A stretch of 64,000 nt of DNA, from assembly GCF_947172395.1 (NCBI RefSeq), contig NC_069099.1, positions 11,785,740 through 11,849,739 on the forward strand, in the 5' to 3' direction. This DNA comes from Bicyclus anynana. Its lineage: Eukaryota > Arthropoda > Insecta > Lepidoptera > Nymphalidae. The position numbers and the translations under genes are program-made. The notes beneath the pieces were generated by a model. The model made no database searches. It was not told the origin of the DNA and saw only the letters and a list, made by a program, of their open reading frames with translations. Positions within the stretch are counted from its first letter, which is position 1, and the number at the start of each line of letters is the position of its first letter. This document shows positions 52,391-64,000 of the stretch, piece after piece.

Positions 52391-55300
52391 ATCTATCATT
52401 TATTGCTTATCATTAATGAATAACAGATTAGGGTATATATTCCTAATGCTGGATCATAGACCATAATATTGCTTATATTTTCATTGGGCTTAATCATAGA
52501 TTAATGATTTATTCTCTTCTCTGTGAGTTTAATTTAATAAAAAATGAAATACCGATTTGAATGTCTCTATTCTCTAATGATTTGAATAAAGGGACGCCGA
52601 GGTGGGGGTTTCTTAGGCAATTGGAAGGTAAGAACGTACGTAAATGTACCTAAAAGTATATGCTTTAATCGTTTTTGCTTGTAACATAAAAACAGACATT
52701 AAGGGTACGCTGACTCCATGTCGCTTAATAGTTAAGACTGATTTTTCATAGATACCTATCTCACATATTTGTGACTGGCATGTCAACACAATCACACATT
52801 GTGCTTGTGTATTTATTGTATAAGAATAAATGCAAGATATATTTTCAAGTTCGAAGTAACTAATTAGGTGCCGGGTAAGAAATATTCATGCGTTCGAAGT
52901 CGCAGGACGCCGCTATTGTATCAGTAATGTAGGTATGTTTTAACTTTAACTAAATTATTTACACCTATTGTGTTATACTGGTAGAGTAGTTATAAAACTA
53001 TAAGTTTCTTTAATTTTATCTCAAAAATAAATCATCTCAAGGTGATTCTAAAATAAATCTTATTCGGTGTAGTTTTTAAAATATTGCATAGTATAAAATA
53101 ACATCAATTTATGTAAGTTTTTAGTATGTTAGCTCTTATTCTAGACAAAGCCATTATAGATAGGTTATCCTCTTGCATTTTTTCAAGTGAACGAAAAGCG
53201 TAACCTTAACTTAAAGGTTTCCTAATACGTAGATAAGAAATATACATTATAGGTACATTATGTATGTAAAAAAAAGAAAATACTTATTTTTAGCGAATGT
53301 AAACAAGGTAGGGCAAAAATATCACTTTGATTTCTATTTTAGTTATTCTGAAACACGACATATTCGTTTCTGTGAAAGTAAATAAAGCCTTGGGCTAAAT
53401 TTATTTATAGACTCTGGAAATGTTGAGACGAGAGGCGTTTCTTATTACTTATCTACCTAACGATGTTATTACGTCATAATATTACCTTCCAGTCCCAATT
53501 TTTCGGTACGTCAATAATATTTCCAAGGTGGACTACCTAGTCATATGTACTTATGAATGTTTTGAGCATTTCTATTATAGGACATGTGACTGTAAAGCTC
53601 CTTCGAATTTATATTTATTCGTAATGCTTATACTATAATACGGGCCTCCTACCTGTACCTTTATAGTTACAATTATAATATAACTCTTAAGACTTGCTCT
53701 TAAGATCAGCACCGCAATTCAATTAGTCTGTTTAAGCCAGGGATTGCAACCCTTATAAAATTATGCTTATAGGTATTACTATCAGACTCCAGTTTCAACC
53801 GCGTAGTTACCATTCCTGTAGGAACACGGGGATAAAATATAGCCTATGTAACTCGCTGGTAATATAGCTTTCCATTGGTGAAATATTTTTTATAAACGGC
53901 CCAGTACTTTCGAGCCTATTCGTGACAAATAAACAAAAAATCAAATCTTAACTAATAATAATAAATTAGTTTGTTAATGTTGAGTTTTTTGTAACTAATA
54001 TAATTAAAATTTAATATAATTACAAAGATGGAATGCATTTTAGCGGCAGAATTTAAGTAAAACGTATGTATGTACGTAATAATGTATCAACACAAATTCA
54101 TATGAAATATTCAGAGTTATTTATTATATTATAATTGTGTGAACGGAGACGTTAACTTTTAAACGGACGTGTAAAATCAATAATACAAAAGTGGTAAACG
54201 GTGCAAACTAATAAACAACGTCTAGTGAAATAAATAAGAACAAATATTAAATAGAATAAGAAGCATGAATTAATACGTGTAATTAATTTGCATTTCGTTA
54301 TAATTCCTAAACACTACAAAGTGTGAAATATAATATCAAAAGTAAAAAACCTTTGCGCCCTGTGAACAACTCCCTAATCCTAACGCTTGACGGAAGCTTC
54401 AAAGGGATTCTTATTTATACGTTCATTTCTGTCCGAAAGTATGTATGAAGAGGGCTGAGTAGATAAAGGAGTCAATAGACAAAGAATGAGCATGCTGCAT
54501 GCATGCATGCATAAGAAAAAAAATATATGATTTTGACATTTCAAAGCCATTTTGTCACCAATTTATTTAAGCTAACTCATCATTATCAGCCCATTTTAAC
54601 GGATCAATAAAGGGCCAGGCCGCCCTCCATATAGGAGAGGGGACATGGCGCTTAAACCCACCGCGCTGCTCCAAGGCTGATTGGTGGGTTTAGGGTTATA
54701 ATGAAATTTTAAGGTAACAGTTTTTTAAAAGTCATAAGTAGTTCTGTTTTTTGAGGGAAATGCAATGGATGTTTTCTACCTGTCAAAATTGGAGCTTTTA
54801 TCACACAAACTATAACTAAATCACTTCAAATCTACTTAGTCTATATTAATTAGTAAAGTTCACAGTATCCTCAGGAAAATCCACCACTGCTCCACACGGG
54901 AAAAGCCACGATCCTGTTGCACAGTCCTACATTACTTCCTATAAATATGCCTTCATCTGTCTATTTACATTTCTGTCTAAGGTCGAGTTACCTCGCCCGA
55001 TTTCGAGACTTGCGCGCGCATACCGCTTCGATCCGTATTCATTTGAATGAACGATAGACTCTGAGAGCATCAATCGCAAAGTGTCTCGTTTCTTACCGAG
55101 CCCTTTTTGTCAATGAATGAACAAATTCTTTCCATTTATAGATATTTTTCCTACAAGCGGGAAAGTTTTTGGAAATGTGGGTCACTCTGTTAAAAACAAA
55201 CTCATGTGGTAAATACACATTAGTAAGGTACTCGGTCTGATGAGTTTTAGGTCCAGGCGTATAAAAATATGGTATAAAATTATACCATTCTAAAATAATT

Positions 55301-55499
55301 TCTAATTTTATGAATATAGAAAACGTAACAGGGTTATGTATAAAATATATTTGTATATACCTATAAGGAATTTTAAGCTGATTGATTTTAAAATCACAAA
55401 AAAGTTACAAAACCATATTTACAGATTCTTAAAGGATACATTTTTCTTGCAGCAACGTCCAACAAAAATTTTAGCTAATTTTATACATCAGGCGTGCAC
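52391..55499. other. Intergenic, AT-rich, no gene recognised
   Basis: One repeat-family-B copy at about 53,790-53,960, a GCATGCATGCATGCAT run near 54,493, and a GGTCAATAAAGGGCCAGGCC-type SINE fragment at about 54,578-54,690. There is no exon-like sequence. Confidence 0.5.
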
Positions 55500-55910
55500 T
55501 TTTAGTAACCGACTTCAAAAAACGGAGAAGGTTCTCAATTCGACGCGTATGTTTTTTTTAATGTTTGTTACTGCATAACTTAGACATTTCTGAACCAATT
55601 TTAAAAAATCTTTTTTTGTTTGAAAGAGTATACTTCCAGATTGGTCCCATTTAATTTTCATGAAAATCGGTTCAGTAATTTTGTGTTTTACGAAGTTCTA
55701 GAAATTCTAAATTAAAATTTCGTTATTTTCATTTTAACACAAAATTACTGAACCGATTTTTATGAAAATTAAATGCTAGGACATACTAAAACAGAAAAAT
55801 TAAATCTTTTTAACAAAAAAAATTTACCGACTTGAAAATCACAAAATAAACTAAAAAGCAAAAATAACATCGTATCTTACCTACGTTACGTACCTTCTGA
55901 TCACTTTGAA
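55500..55910. mobile_element. Relative of the 36,095 composite repeat, with internal palindrome
   Basis: Begins AACCGACTTCAAAAAACGGA. Arms ATGAAAATCGGTTCAGTAAT and ATTACTGAACCGATTTTTAT form a palindrome at about 55,658-55,770. CCTTCTGATCACTTTGAAGG-CGGTGCCAA matches the 36-kb element. Confidence 0.58.
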
Positions 55911-58193
55911 GGCGGTGCCAACACAGTGACGCATTAACTAAAGTCGATTAAATCATAAACTTTTAGAAATTAAAGACAGTTCTTTCCCGTGGTTCTTTCA
56001 GAAACGGCTTTAAATAATACTTCACTAAAAAGATTTTGTTTTCGACTTTTCGTAGTACCAAACCAGTACTATAAGCTTCGCCAAAGTCAAGTATTTTTAT
56101 ATATCATAAGACACCACTAATATCACAATCGTTTTATACACATAACGTACAAAACTTATTGAATAAGGTACGAACAGGTTTTCACACTAGTTTGAAAACT
56201 AGTTAGAAATAGAAAACAGCTTCTCGCCCACATATACTCTATTTATAGATAAATGGAGATAGTGAGGTTCTGTTGGTTTTAATCCTTAAAGGTTTGCCAG
56301 TTAAAATAAGAACGTTTAATTCATTGTTATTACAATTTTAGCTGTGTATTTTCTAATAATTTTAAACTAGCAATTCATTAATTAAAGTAGATTGGATTGG
56401 TATGCAGGGTGTTTCGGGGGGCAACAACTTGATCTAGCTTGGTTTCATATTTAGGAAAAGTCGATTTACCAAAAAAAAAAAATAATTAGGCATAGCTCGG
56501 TCATCCATGAAGAGTTAGCATATAGTCATCTTTGTTATATGCTAACACATTTACACAATATGATGAGTAAACTCTTTCTAATAGATATTATTACACCTAT
56601 ACAAATGTTATAAATATTAATGTCTGAAACCTTTAGCAAAGTTGCGATCCGAGACAGGTGCGTAACTATATTTGCTTCCTAATTCCAGACTGCTGCAATG
56701 AAAAACCTGCCATTTTAAGAAAAACCCAAATAGCTCAAATTGACTTCGTTCCAGGCCTATCCTAGGTTTATACAATATATTAATTAGATTAGATTAGATA
56801 TATATTGTAGTTAGATAACATAAACTATGTATTATATTTTTTAAATATTGTAAACGTTGTGAAGATCTGTAATAAGTTGAACATTCACCATTGGGCACAA
56901 CGTATGTAATCAATATGTATTCACGATACAATGTTCTGCGGTTGGTCTTCCTAAATAAATAAATAAATAATGAAGTAATTGCATGGAAGTTCATAAAAAT
57001 TCTTTCACCAATTAATTTTTTAAAATGTAACACATATTTATCCCCGTATTCCCACGGGAATGGAAATTACGGGGTTGAAATCGCCGGGTTACTAGTTTTT
57101 ATCATTCCTCGGGGTCAAGCCACACAGATTCAATAAATTACTGTCTACTGAATTTTGTGGAGCCGACATCTACGGGATTGTCAGACTTTCGCAGAAAATA
57201 GTAATTGAAATGTAGGTGATATTAATTTTAAGCTTTCTCATGCTTTAATGAGGATAAACGTATAAACTTAATTTACTTCTGCCAGAATTAAGGGACACAT
57301 ATGCATTTTATATTCCCAATGCTTTTCGCAGCCGTGATAAATAAAATTATATATAAGTAGCTACGGGATTTTACGAATACGAGTATAATTTCCAATATCA
57401 CTACTACTTATAGGAATAAGAAGCGCACGGATTATATAAAAAGCAGACGTAGATCGGACGTGGTTTGGACCCGCGTTGAACAGCGTTGGTAAGCTGTCGA
57501 TATTATTGCAAGTTCGTGACTTATGAATATATCTATTATCTATACTTAATCGATTTAGGTAACGTGTCACAAAGAGAAAAGAATGTCTGAGACACATTTT
57601 CATGATACGAGTAGGTACGCTTTGATTTTGAGTACATCACCGTCTTAGCACCTCTTTCAAAGTGGTCAGTAGGTAGGTAAAATATTATTTTTCGCTTTTT
57701 AGTTTGGTTTATTTTTTGAAGTCGGTTGTATTTTTTTTTAATATTTATATACTTGGAAAATACTTTGGAAAAGCGTAGACAATTTTATCCTTATTAGCTT
57801 TTCCTTGTGATCTCGCGTAGGAGGAACGTGGGTGTACCTTCTCCATTTCAACCCCTTCATAAGGGCAATATTGATAAGAACTTTAATATAAATTTTATTT
57901 AAAGGCAAAATATCAGGTATTTTTACACTAGTTTCTCTTGATCAACATTTGTACGAGTATCTTTGTCTGATTGCGTATTTTCTGAAGCTACTTAGCCGAT
58001 TTTCATAGCTTGGAACCACAGATATAAGAAGGCGTTAGCTTAGCGATCTCTGTTCTGTGCTTGGAACAACCTATTTAATAGGCTAGTTGACACATTTTTC
58101 AAATGGTCTTAAATCGCTCGATCGCTCTACTAGATATTTTTTTTTTGAAACGTGATTACATGAAAATGTTTTTGGACCAGGACCTCTTGTAAA
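55911..58193. other. Intergenic, no gene recognised
   Basis: Contains another piece of the AAGTCGGTTG element at about 57,640-57,740 and a repeat-family-B end at about 57,040-57,095. Short open frames here are AT-rich and featureless. Confidence 0.5.
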
Positions 58194-58330
58194 TTGTTTG
58201 AGACACGTGATATTGAATTGAATTTCTTAAAATGAGCATAACTGAAAAGTTGAAGGTGCATGCCCTAGACCGGATTCGAACCTACGCCCTCCGAATCGAA
58301 GGCAGAGAAGGCATATCCTTTAGGCAACAT
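58194..58330 (-). mobile_element. SINE family 2, head-containing fragment
   Basis: GTTTGAGACACGTGATATTG, AAAAGTTGAAGGTGCATGCC, CGGATTCGAACCTACGCCCT (complement of the B-box region) and CGAATCGAAGGCAGAGAAGG. Confidence 0.55.
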
Positions 58331-58403
58331 CCTTTAGAAAATTATAATAGTAATAAATATAAATTAATCGTTAGTAGGGTAAATAAATAATAAATACATG
58401 TAT

Positions 58404-58604
58404 AAAGCCGGATTTATATTTGTCTGACGTGTCTTGTCGTGACGCTTTAGAAGAGAATCGGTATATATTTTGTATGTGGCACATCAAAAGCCATCACGAC
58501 AAGTTACAACACATAAGTGTAAACGTTGCCATATAAAATGTATGATACCGATTCTGTTCTGATGAGTCACGACACGACACGTCAGACAAATATAAATCCG
58601 GTTT
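58404..58604. mobile_element. MITE with near-perfect 28-bp inverted termini
   Basis: Both ends read A(G/A)(C)CCGGATTTATATTTGTCTGACGTGTC. Internal sub-repeats CGATTCTCTTCT/AGAACAGAATCGG also pair. It is 200 bp with no ORF. Confidence 0.76.
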
Positions 58605-58853
58605 AATTTCGACTAGTTCAAAGTCCATCCATTAGATTTCGGACTGTATTTGTTCTTAAAACTACTAACCTTAGTTACCTACTGTCTTTGTTTCCTTGCT
58701 ATTAACGTTACAGTTAATAGTACTTGTTTGTTACAAATTAATTTGAGTGGGTACATTACGAACTTCTGTTAGCGAGTAACTTTTGTTTCAGGATGTTAGT
58801 ACATGGATATGCTTTCCGTGTTATGTAAATTAACGTCACAAGTACACAAAACA

Positions 58854-58919
58854 GCCCCTGTAGCCAAGTGGCTTGTCGATTCTCTTTCTCTCGCAAACGC
58901 TTCGAAAACTAGAAAAATT
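58854..58919. mobile_element. Half copy of the TAGCCAAGTGGC MITE
   Basis: GCCCCTGTAGCCAAGTGGCT, TCGATTCTCTTTCTCTCGC and AACGCTTCGAAAACTAGAAA match the left arm only; the right arm is absent. Confidence 0.68.
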
Positions 58920-59949
58920 TTCAAAAGAGTAAAAGAAACAGATTCTGGAAAAGTTAGGAGCCTGATATTTGGGTAAATGATATTTCAAAGTGTTAGCTTC
59001 GTTATGGCTATACAAAATTTGTAAAACTTTTCTCGATAGTTTATTTTTTTGAAAAATACATGTTTTGCTCACATTTTGCTTTCAATCTCAGGAAAAGCAA
59101 ACTTATTTTCTTAAATTTTTGTTTTGTATAGATAATTGGGTAGGTATATATCTTGAACATGGCCATTTTGTTTTGTTATGTTGTTTAATTTACTTGCAAT
59201 TAGGTAAAAATGGTTTTGGCGCTCACGTCATAAAATTTGCGTCGCGGGTCAATCGCTCCGTGCTTGTACGATTTTTTTGGCTCTTGTACGATGCCGAACT
59301 AAAAATATTGACTAGTCGACGAAAAATTAACCTGCGAATATTCGTTGGTTTGGAAAGACAAACGATATATAAACAATATTTTTTAGCAAAAATTAGATTT
59401 TTTAAAATAAATTTTCTTTTCTGCGAGGGTAATTTTTTAAATTTTCAATATCAGGGATAGTTTTTGAATTATCTCTACATGCAGAAGCCCTAATTTGGTT
59501 TTGCGTTGGAGTACTTATAACTGCAATTTTCAGAATTTTAAATTCAACAAGTCGACAAACAGACAGACTGACAAAAAATAAAATTAAAAAATAAGTTTTT
59601 TTCTTCTTTGTTAATATCGTGTAAATACTTGTTTTTCTCTTTTATAGTTTTTATAGTTGATTACCCTTAAGCAGACAAATTCCTTCTAGTTTAATTAGAA
59701 AACTCAACAGAACTCGCTCGTAGGCCAACTTGGAACCAACTAATTACAACATTTAACATATTTCACCTTAACACAGAACAGCGAGACAGATTCTGAGAGC
59801 CTCAGATTTTTAATAACTGTGACAATGGTCCAAACTTTTTTCATTACGAACCGAATGTATCCACGATTAAATAATAAAACTTTAACGAAATTAAACGACT
59901 ACTAAACTTTACCATAAGATAAATAAAATTGTGTATAGCTACGCGAGTC

Positions 59950-60175
59950 GCGAAATTGAAGTGGCATTGGGCAGGGCACATAGTTCGAAGAGCCGATGGA
60001 CGTTGGGTTCCTAAGATGCTGCGCCTTTCCAGCAGCCAACGCAGCGTTGGTCGACCCTCCACTAGATGCATCGAGGACATCAAGCTGGTTGGATAGTGCC
60101 GCCGGATGCTGGCGGCTCGAGACCTATGTCTAGCAGTGGACGTCCATCGCCTGATAATGATGATGATGATGTATG
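59950..60175 (+). mobile_element. LINE 3' end (5'-truncated)
   Basis: CGCGAAATTGAAGTGGCATT, GGCAGGGCACATAGTTCGAA, GAGCCGATGGACGTTGGG, CTAGCAGTGGACGTCCATCG and a TGATGATGATGATG tail. It translates to remnants of the LINE C-terminus (KWHWAGHIVRRADGRW, VGRPSTRCIEDIK). Confidence 0.75.
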
Positions 60176-60394
60176 TCCACAATTTTCTTAAATAATCAAT
60201 ATGATAGTAATCAATTGTAAATTTATTCCACGGATTCCGGGCTATTATATTAGTTTCTGTATCGTAACTACCTTGAATGTCAAACTTAATACTTACTACG
60301 TAATTAAGTACGAGATTCAAGGCAATATGTCTGGAATGTGCTCTATCATTAAAATTGCCGATTAAAGGTTCGCTACGCTCGACACTGAAATTAG

Positions 60395-60985
60395 TTTTCT
60401 CTATTCAACTCGTGTTGTAATTACATGCCACGTGTAACTATATTCCAGAAATTCTTCGGGAAAATAATAAATGGACTGCTTTCTAACGCTTCATGGAGTA
60501 GATATGCCACGTGTAACTATATTCCAGACCGACTCGTAGAGCAAAGCAAGATCTCACTGTTATTAGTTGTCTCTATTCAAATTCAACTCGTGTTGTAATC
60601 ATATGCCACGTTCCAGAATATTCCAGAAATTATATGGGAAAATAATAAATGGAAAGCTTTCTAACGCTTCATGGAGTAGGTATCTACTCGTAGAGCAATG
60701 TAAGATCTCACTGTTATTAGTTGTCTCTATTCAAATTCAACTCGTGTTATGATCATATGCCACGTGTACTCCAGAAATTCTTCGGGAATAGAATAAATTG
60801 AAGTTTGTAACACTTCATGGAGTACCTACTCGAAGAGCAATGCAAGATCTCTCTGTAATCCAGTTTTCTCGTTTCAACTCGTGTTGTAATCATATGCCAC
60901 GTGTAACTATATTCCAGAAATTCTTCGGGAAAATAATAAATTGATAGCTCTGTAACACTTCATGGAGTACTTGTATGTGCAATTC
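60395..60985. repeat. Irregular tandem array (130-180 bp units) containing CACGTG
   Basis: Four to five units repeat CAACTCGTGTTGTAAT, ATGCCACGTGTAAC, TATTCCAGAAATTCTTCGGG, AAAATAATAAAT and CTTCATGGAGTA. CACGTG is present in four of them and altered to CACGTT in one. Unit lengths vary by internal deletion. Confidence 0.8.
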
Positions 60986-62312
60986 AATAACATTTTCAAA
61001 ATAATTGGATTGTTTTCGTTTACGTTGTGAATTTCTCGCAACTGGAGAACTGAATAGAAGGCTTCAATTTTCTTATGAGCAATGAATAATAATAATTGAA
61101 CTATTATGCCATTCTTCGCCAATTCAATTGAAGAGTCAATATCTCCTGAGATTTCGAAGTGAAATGTACGTTAAGGCTTTTGTTGCCATTTAAAATCTTA
61201 AACCGTTGATTTTTCACGGAGAATCAATTTATTATTCGACCAAAAGAAGCAGGCACCCAGCAGCTCTCTGGAGCTCCATGATGCCACTTAGAAAAGCGGG
61301 TCAATCGATCAATGATGTAATAATGCATTTTAAAAATTCAAAACTCTATAGTCTATATTCATGTGCTTATCTTTAAAATCTACATTATGGTTTTGGATAT
61401 TCATTGCATTATTGTTTTTTGTTACGTTCTCCATCAGTAACTGATACTTTTATTGCCCTACTTCAAGAGGCTCAAGCCTTTTCTCTCCTATAAGAGAGAC
61501 ACCACTCTGCCCCAATGTAGGTTACGGACTGGACTAGGATTAAAATAAGGCTTACTATTAGGCCAAAAAGACAGTTTTCAAATTATTATTAAATGAAAAA
61601 CCCATTTGTCTCATACTGATTCAGTTATCTAGTATATTTTACAGAACTTTGTGGTATTATTGTGTTTGTTGTAATCTCTGGATCTACTGAAACGATTTTG
61701 TAAATTCCTTAGCCACTATAGTAGCCACGTTAATTGTAAGTGTAATAGGTTACATTTTATTCTCACGGGAACTGGTACTACGGCTGAAATCGGCTGGTAA
61801 AACATAATAAGTTTCCATGTATAACTTTTCGTATGAGAGAAAAGTCCCGACATTAATTAGGCTGAATATGATGACGTGTTTGTTCGTGTACAGCTGTAAG
61901 CTGTGGCAAGTTAAATTGAAGTAATAAGTATCTACTTCGTTTGGTAGGAAACTTTGTACCGCGAGCTGTACAACTAATAACGGACAAAGTTGGGAGCACT
62001 TTGATACAAAATATACGCGTCGGTATGGAATGATGACAAAACTTTAAAACACATAATTACATTTTACTTTTTATTGATGTTAAGCTTTTATATAGCGTGT
62101 GGGTGGTTTAATAAACCAGCTATGTTTAGAAGCCGATTATACATATATGATTTTCCACCTGTGTAAGTTAATAGCAATTGCCCCGCATTTTCAGCCTTGT
62201 AGGTACCGTTACAGTTGGAATACAGTGATTAAACATAGCCTATGACACTCACAAATAACGTGGTTTTCTATTAGTAGAAGAATTCTCAAAATTGTTTAGT
62301 CGATCCAGAGAT
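60986..62312. other. Intergenic, no gene recognised
   Basis: Contains repeat-family-B pieces at about 61,660-61,800 and 62,190-62,312. The latter is interrupted by the LINE insertion that follows. Confidence 0.5.
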
Positions 62313-62622
62313 CATCATCATCATCATATCAGCCGATGGACGTTCACTGCAGGACATAGGCCCTTTGTAGGGACTTCCAAACATCACGATACTGAGCCGC
62401 CTGCATCTTCGCATCCAGCGAATCTCTGCGACTCGCTTGATGTCGTCAGTCCACCTGGCGCAGTGTTAGTAGACACCCCAGTGTCTACTAACACTGCGCT
62501 TTGTAGTGCCGGGTCGCCATTCCAGCACCTTGGGACCCCAACGTTCATCAGCTCTTCGAACTATATGCCCCGCACATTGCAACTTCAGCTTCGCGACTCG
62601 TTGAGCTATGTCGGTGACTTTG
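62313..62622 (-). mobile_element. 5'-truncated LINE insertion with 11-bp target duplication
   Basis: Reverse orientation: a CATCATCATCAT tail, then AGCCGATGGACGTTCACTGC, ACATAGGCCCTTTGTAGGGA, TTGATGTCGTCAGTCCACCT and TCGCGACTCGTTGAGC. GATCCAGAGAT flanks it at 62,302-62,312 and 62,623-62,633. It contains an 18-bp perfect inverted repeat at 62,459-62,498. Confidence 0.82.
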
Positions 62623-62815
62623 GATCCAGAGATAACCCCCTACAATCGCACAAACATACAAACTTTACATCTTATATATGTATAGATAAAGTTACCTACT
62701 AGTATTTTAGAAGTGCAAGCAGGTTTGTGCGTTTTATAGACAAATGATTGATGGAGCAAACATATAGCTCACTTGTTATTAAGTGGTATTAACATCACAT
62801 ACATTATATATTGTA

Positions 62816-62999
62816 CTAGCGGACGCCCGCGACTTCGTCCGCGTGAAAGTCGTTGTAAACTTTCAATTACCCCTATCCTACCCTACCCTAACCTACCTCT
62901 ACGCTACCCCTACCCTACCCTACCCCTGCCCTACACCTACCCTACACTACCACTACCTTACCCCTACCCTACCCTACCCCTACCCTACTCATTAAGGCT
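62816..62999 (+). mobile_element. Repeat family A variant with CCCTA minisatellite
   Basis: CTAGCGGACGCCCGCGACTT, CGTTGTAAACTTTCAATTAC, then about 125 bp of CCCTACC units. It is the short counterpart of 47,683-48,133. Confidence 0.68.
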
Positions 63000-63499
63000 G
63001 CACTTCTTTATTTATTCCTCCCACCTCGAGTCGCGTCGAGCGCGGCAACCGTTACACAAAAATAATCCTTAAGTATTCACGCGCGATGGCTTAGCGTATT
63101 TCATGTATAACTTTGGTGTTTCTTTACCGATTTTTATGATTCTTTTTTTATTGAATAGGTAATAATGTTAACTTTCTTATTAGGGATAAGTGATGAGTGT
63201 TATAAACATAAGAGTAGACAAATATAATTAGAAAGCTCCGAACTGCTAAGCTATTGGGAGTTACACGTGTTATTGTGAGTCAACCATAAAAGATAGACAT
63301 ATATATGCTGTCGTGTTTTTATAGATAATTTTAAGAAGAACATTTCCGTGATACATGATTTCTATGTAGCTTTAACCATTAAGGCTGTACATGCGACGTA
63401 AGCTTAAAAAATTGAGTAACTTCTCCCGTTTTCTCAACATTTCTCTCCACTGCTCTGCTGCTATTGCTCGTAGCGTAATGAAAAGTATACTATAACCTG

Positions 63500-63574
63500 C
63501 CCAGGAGTATGTAAAATAATTGTACCAAGTTTCGTTAAAATCCGTCCAGTAGTTTTTGTTTCTATAAAGAACAT

Positions 63575-63631
<57 letters not shown>

Positions 63632-63752
63632 AATTTTACTGATTGCATTTTTGGCATCAGTATCGATCACTAATCACCCCCTGATAGTTATTTTGGAAAT
63701 ATATTTCATGTACAGAATTGACCTCTCTACAGATTTATTATAAGTATAGATA
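63500..63752 (+). mobile_element. Repeat family E with (CAGA)n
   Basis: CCAAGTTTCGTTAAAATCCG, TCCAGTAGTTTTTGTTTCTA, a (CAGA)n run at 63,575-63,629, then TTTTGGCATCAGTATCGATC and ACAGATTTATTATAAGTATA. The downstream half is the reverse complement of 52,247-52,390. Confidence 0.68.
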
Positions 63753-64000
63753 ATAAACCATAGAGATGCGCGAGTATGCTAGAAATACAATATACAATAA
63801 AATTGTGTTTTTCAAATCAAAGCAAAGATAAGCTGGTTTTCGATTTCTTGTCTATGCACAATGTGCCATCTTCAAGGCGAAGTTCAGCGAACTTTATATT
63901 ACCTACTCTAAATCAAGATGTATCTTTTTCGTCCTATCCCATGCAATCTGTCTAAGAAACCGCAATCACAGTCAAACATACATTTATCTTTATTTTCTCA
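63753..64000. other. Right edge, no feature recognised
   Basis: AT-rich unique-looking sequence. I see no exon, repeat end or inverted repeat. Confidence 0.5.

Noticed and set aside
59065..59460. 131-codon plus-strand open frame
   Set aside because: Phe/Leu/Lys-rich AT-derived sequence without a recognisable domain or splice context.
59844..60320. 158-codon minus-strand open frame
   Set aside because: It is the antisense of the LINE 3' end at 59,950-60,175, whose plus strand carries the recognisable reverse-transcriptase C-terminal motifs.
62292..62702. 136-codon plus-strand open frame
   Set aside because: It runs antisense through the inserted LINE fragment; the minus strand is the element's sense strand.
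63575..63629. CRISPR-like regular repeat
   Set aside because: It is a pure (CAGA)n microsatellite without spacers, in a eukaryotic repeat.

Overview
The window is animal, and almost certainly lepidopteran (moth or butterfly), nuclear DNA. It has AT-rich non-coding sequence, short GC-richer exons with GT..AG introns, tRNA-headed SINEs, LINE 3' ends with (TGA)n/(TCA)n tails, many palindromic MITEs, and short TTAGG-type runs. No bacterial, viral or organellar gene was recognised.

Left two thirds (about 1-41,854, minus strand): a single large gene, the insect orthologue of DMXL1/DMXL2 (Drosophila DmX / Rbcn-3A, Rabconnectin-3 alpha). I assembled 31 coding exons from the start codon at 41,854 to a donor at 38/39. 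All junctions are GT..AG, all phases agree, and the total is 4,758 nt = 1,586 codons. This is roughly the N-terminal half of a family of about 3,000 residues, and the rest lies beyond position 1. The family is the WD40-rich scaffold of the Rabconnectin-3/RAVE complex, which with WDR7-type Rbcn-3B promotes V-ATPase assembly and acidification of endosomes and synaptic vesicles. Exons 1-24 encode the WD40 region; exons 25-31 run into the part shared with yeast Rav1. The first three introns are long (2.1, 8.7 and 6.8 kb) and full of transposons; the later ones are mostly 0.1-1.2 kb.

The most unusual signal is inside this gene. At least five of the 31 exons (7, 13, 19, 24, 25) have a decayed partial copy of themselves, including a splice site and flanking intron, in the adjacent intron. 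The exon 7 copies form a roughly 176-bp tandem array that also multiplies a TGACGTCA (CRE-type) palindrome. The exon 13 copy is broken by a MITE. One intron holds a LINE 3' end that carries both a SINE and a hAT-type MITE with an exact 8-bp target duplication; the LINE tail stops about 6 nt inside the intron from a splice donor.

Right third (about 41,855-64,000): no convincing gene. It is the 5' flank of DmX/Rbcn-3A followed by transposon-derived DNA: tRNA-headed SINEs, MITEs with long inverted repeats, a repeat family carrying CCCTA minisatellites, a (GT)n tract, a CACGTG-containing tandem array and several LINE fragments. One stretch near 46.45-46.9 kb is open on both strands and one site near 43.79 kb looks like a plus-strand splice donor; neither is enough to call a gene.
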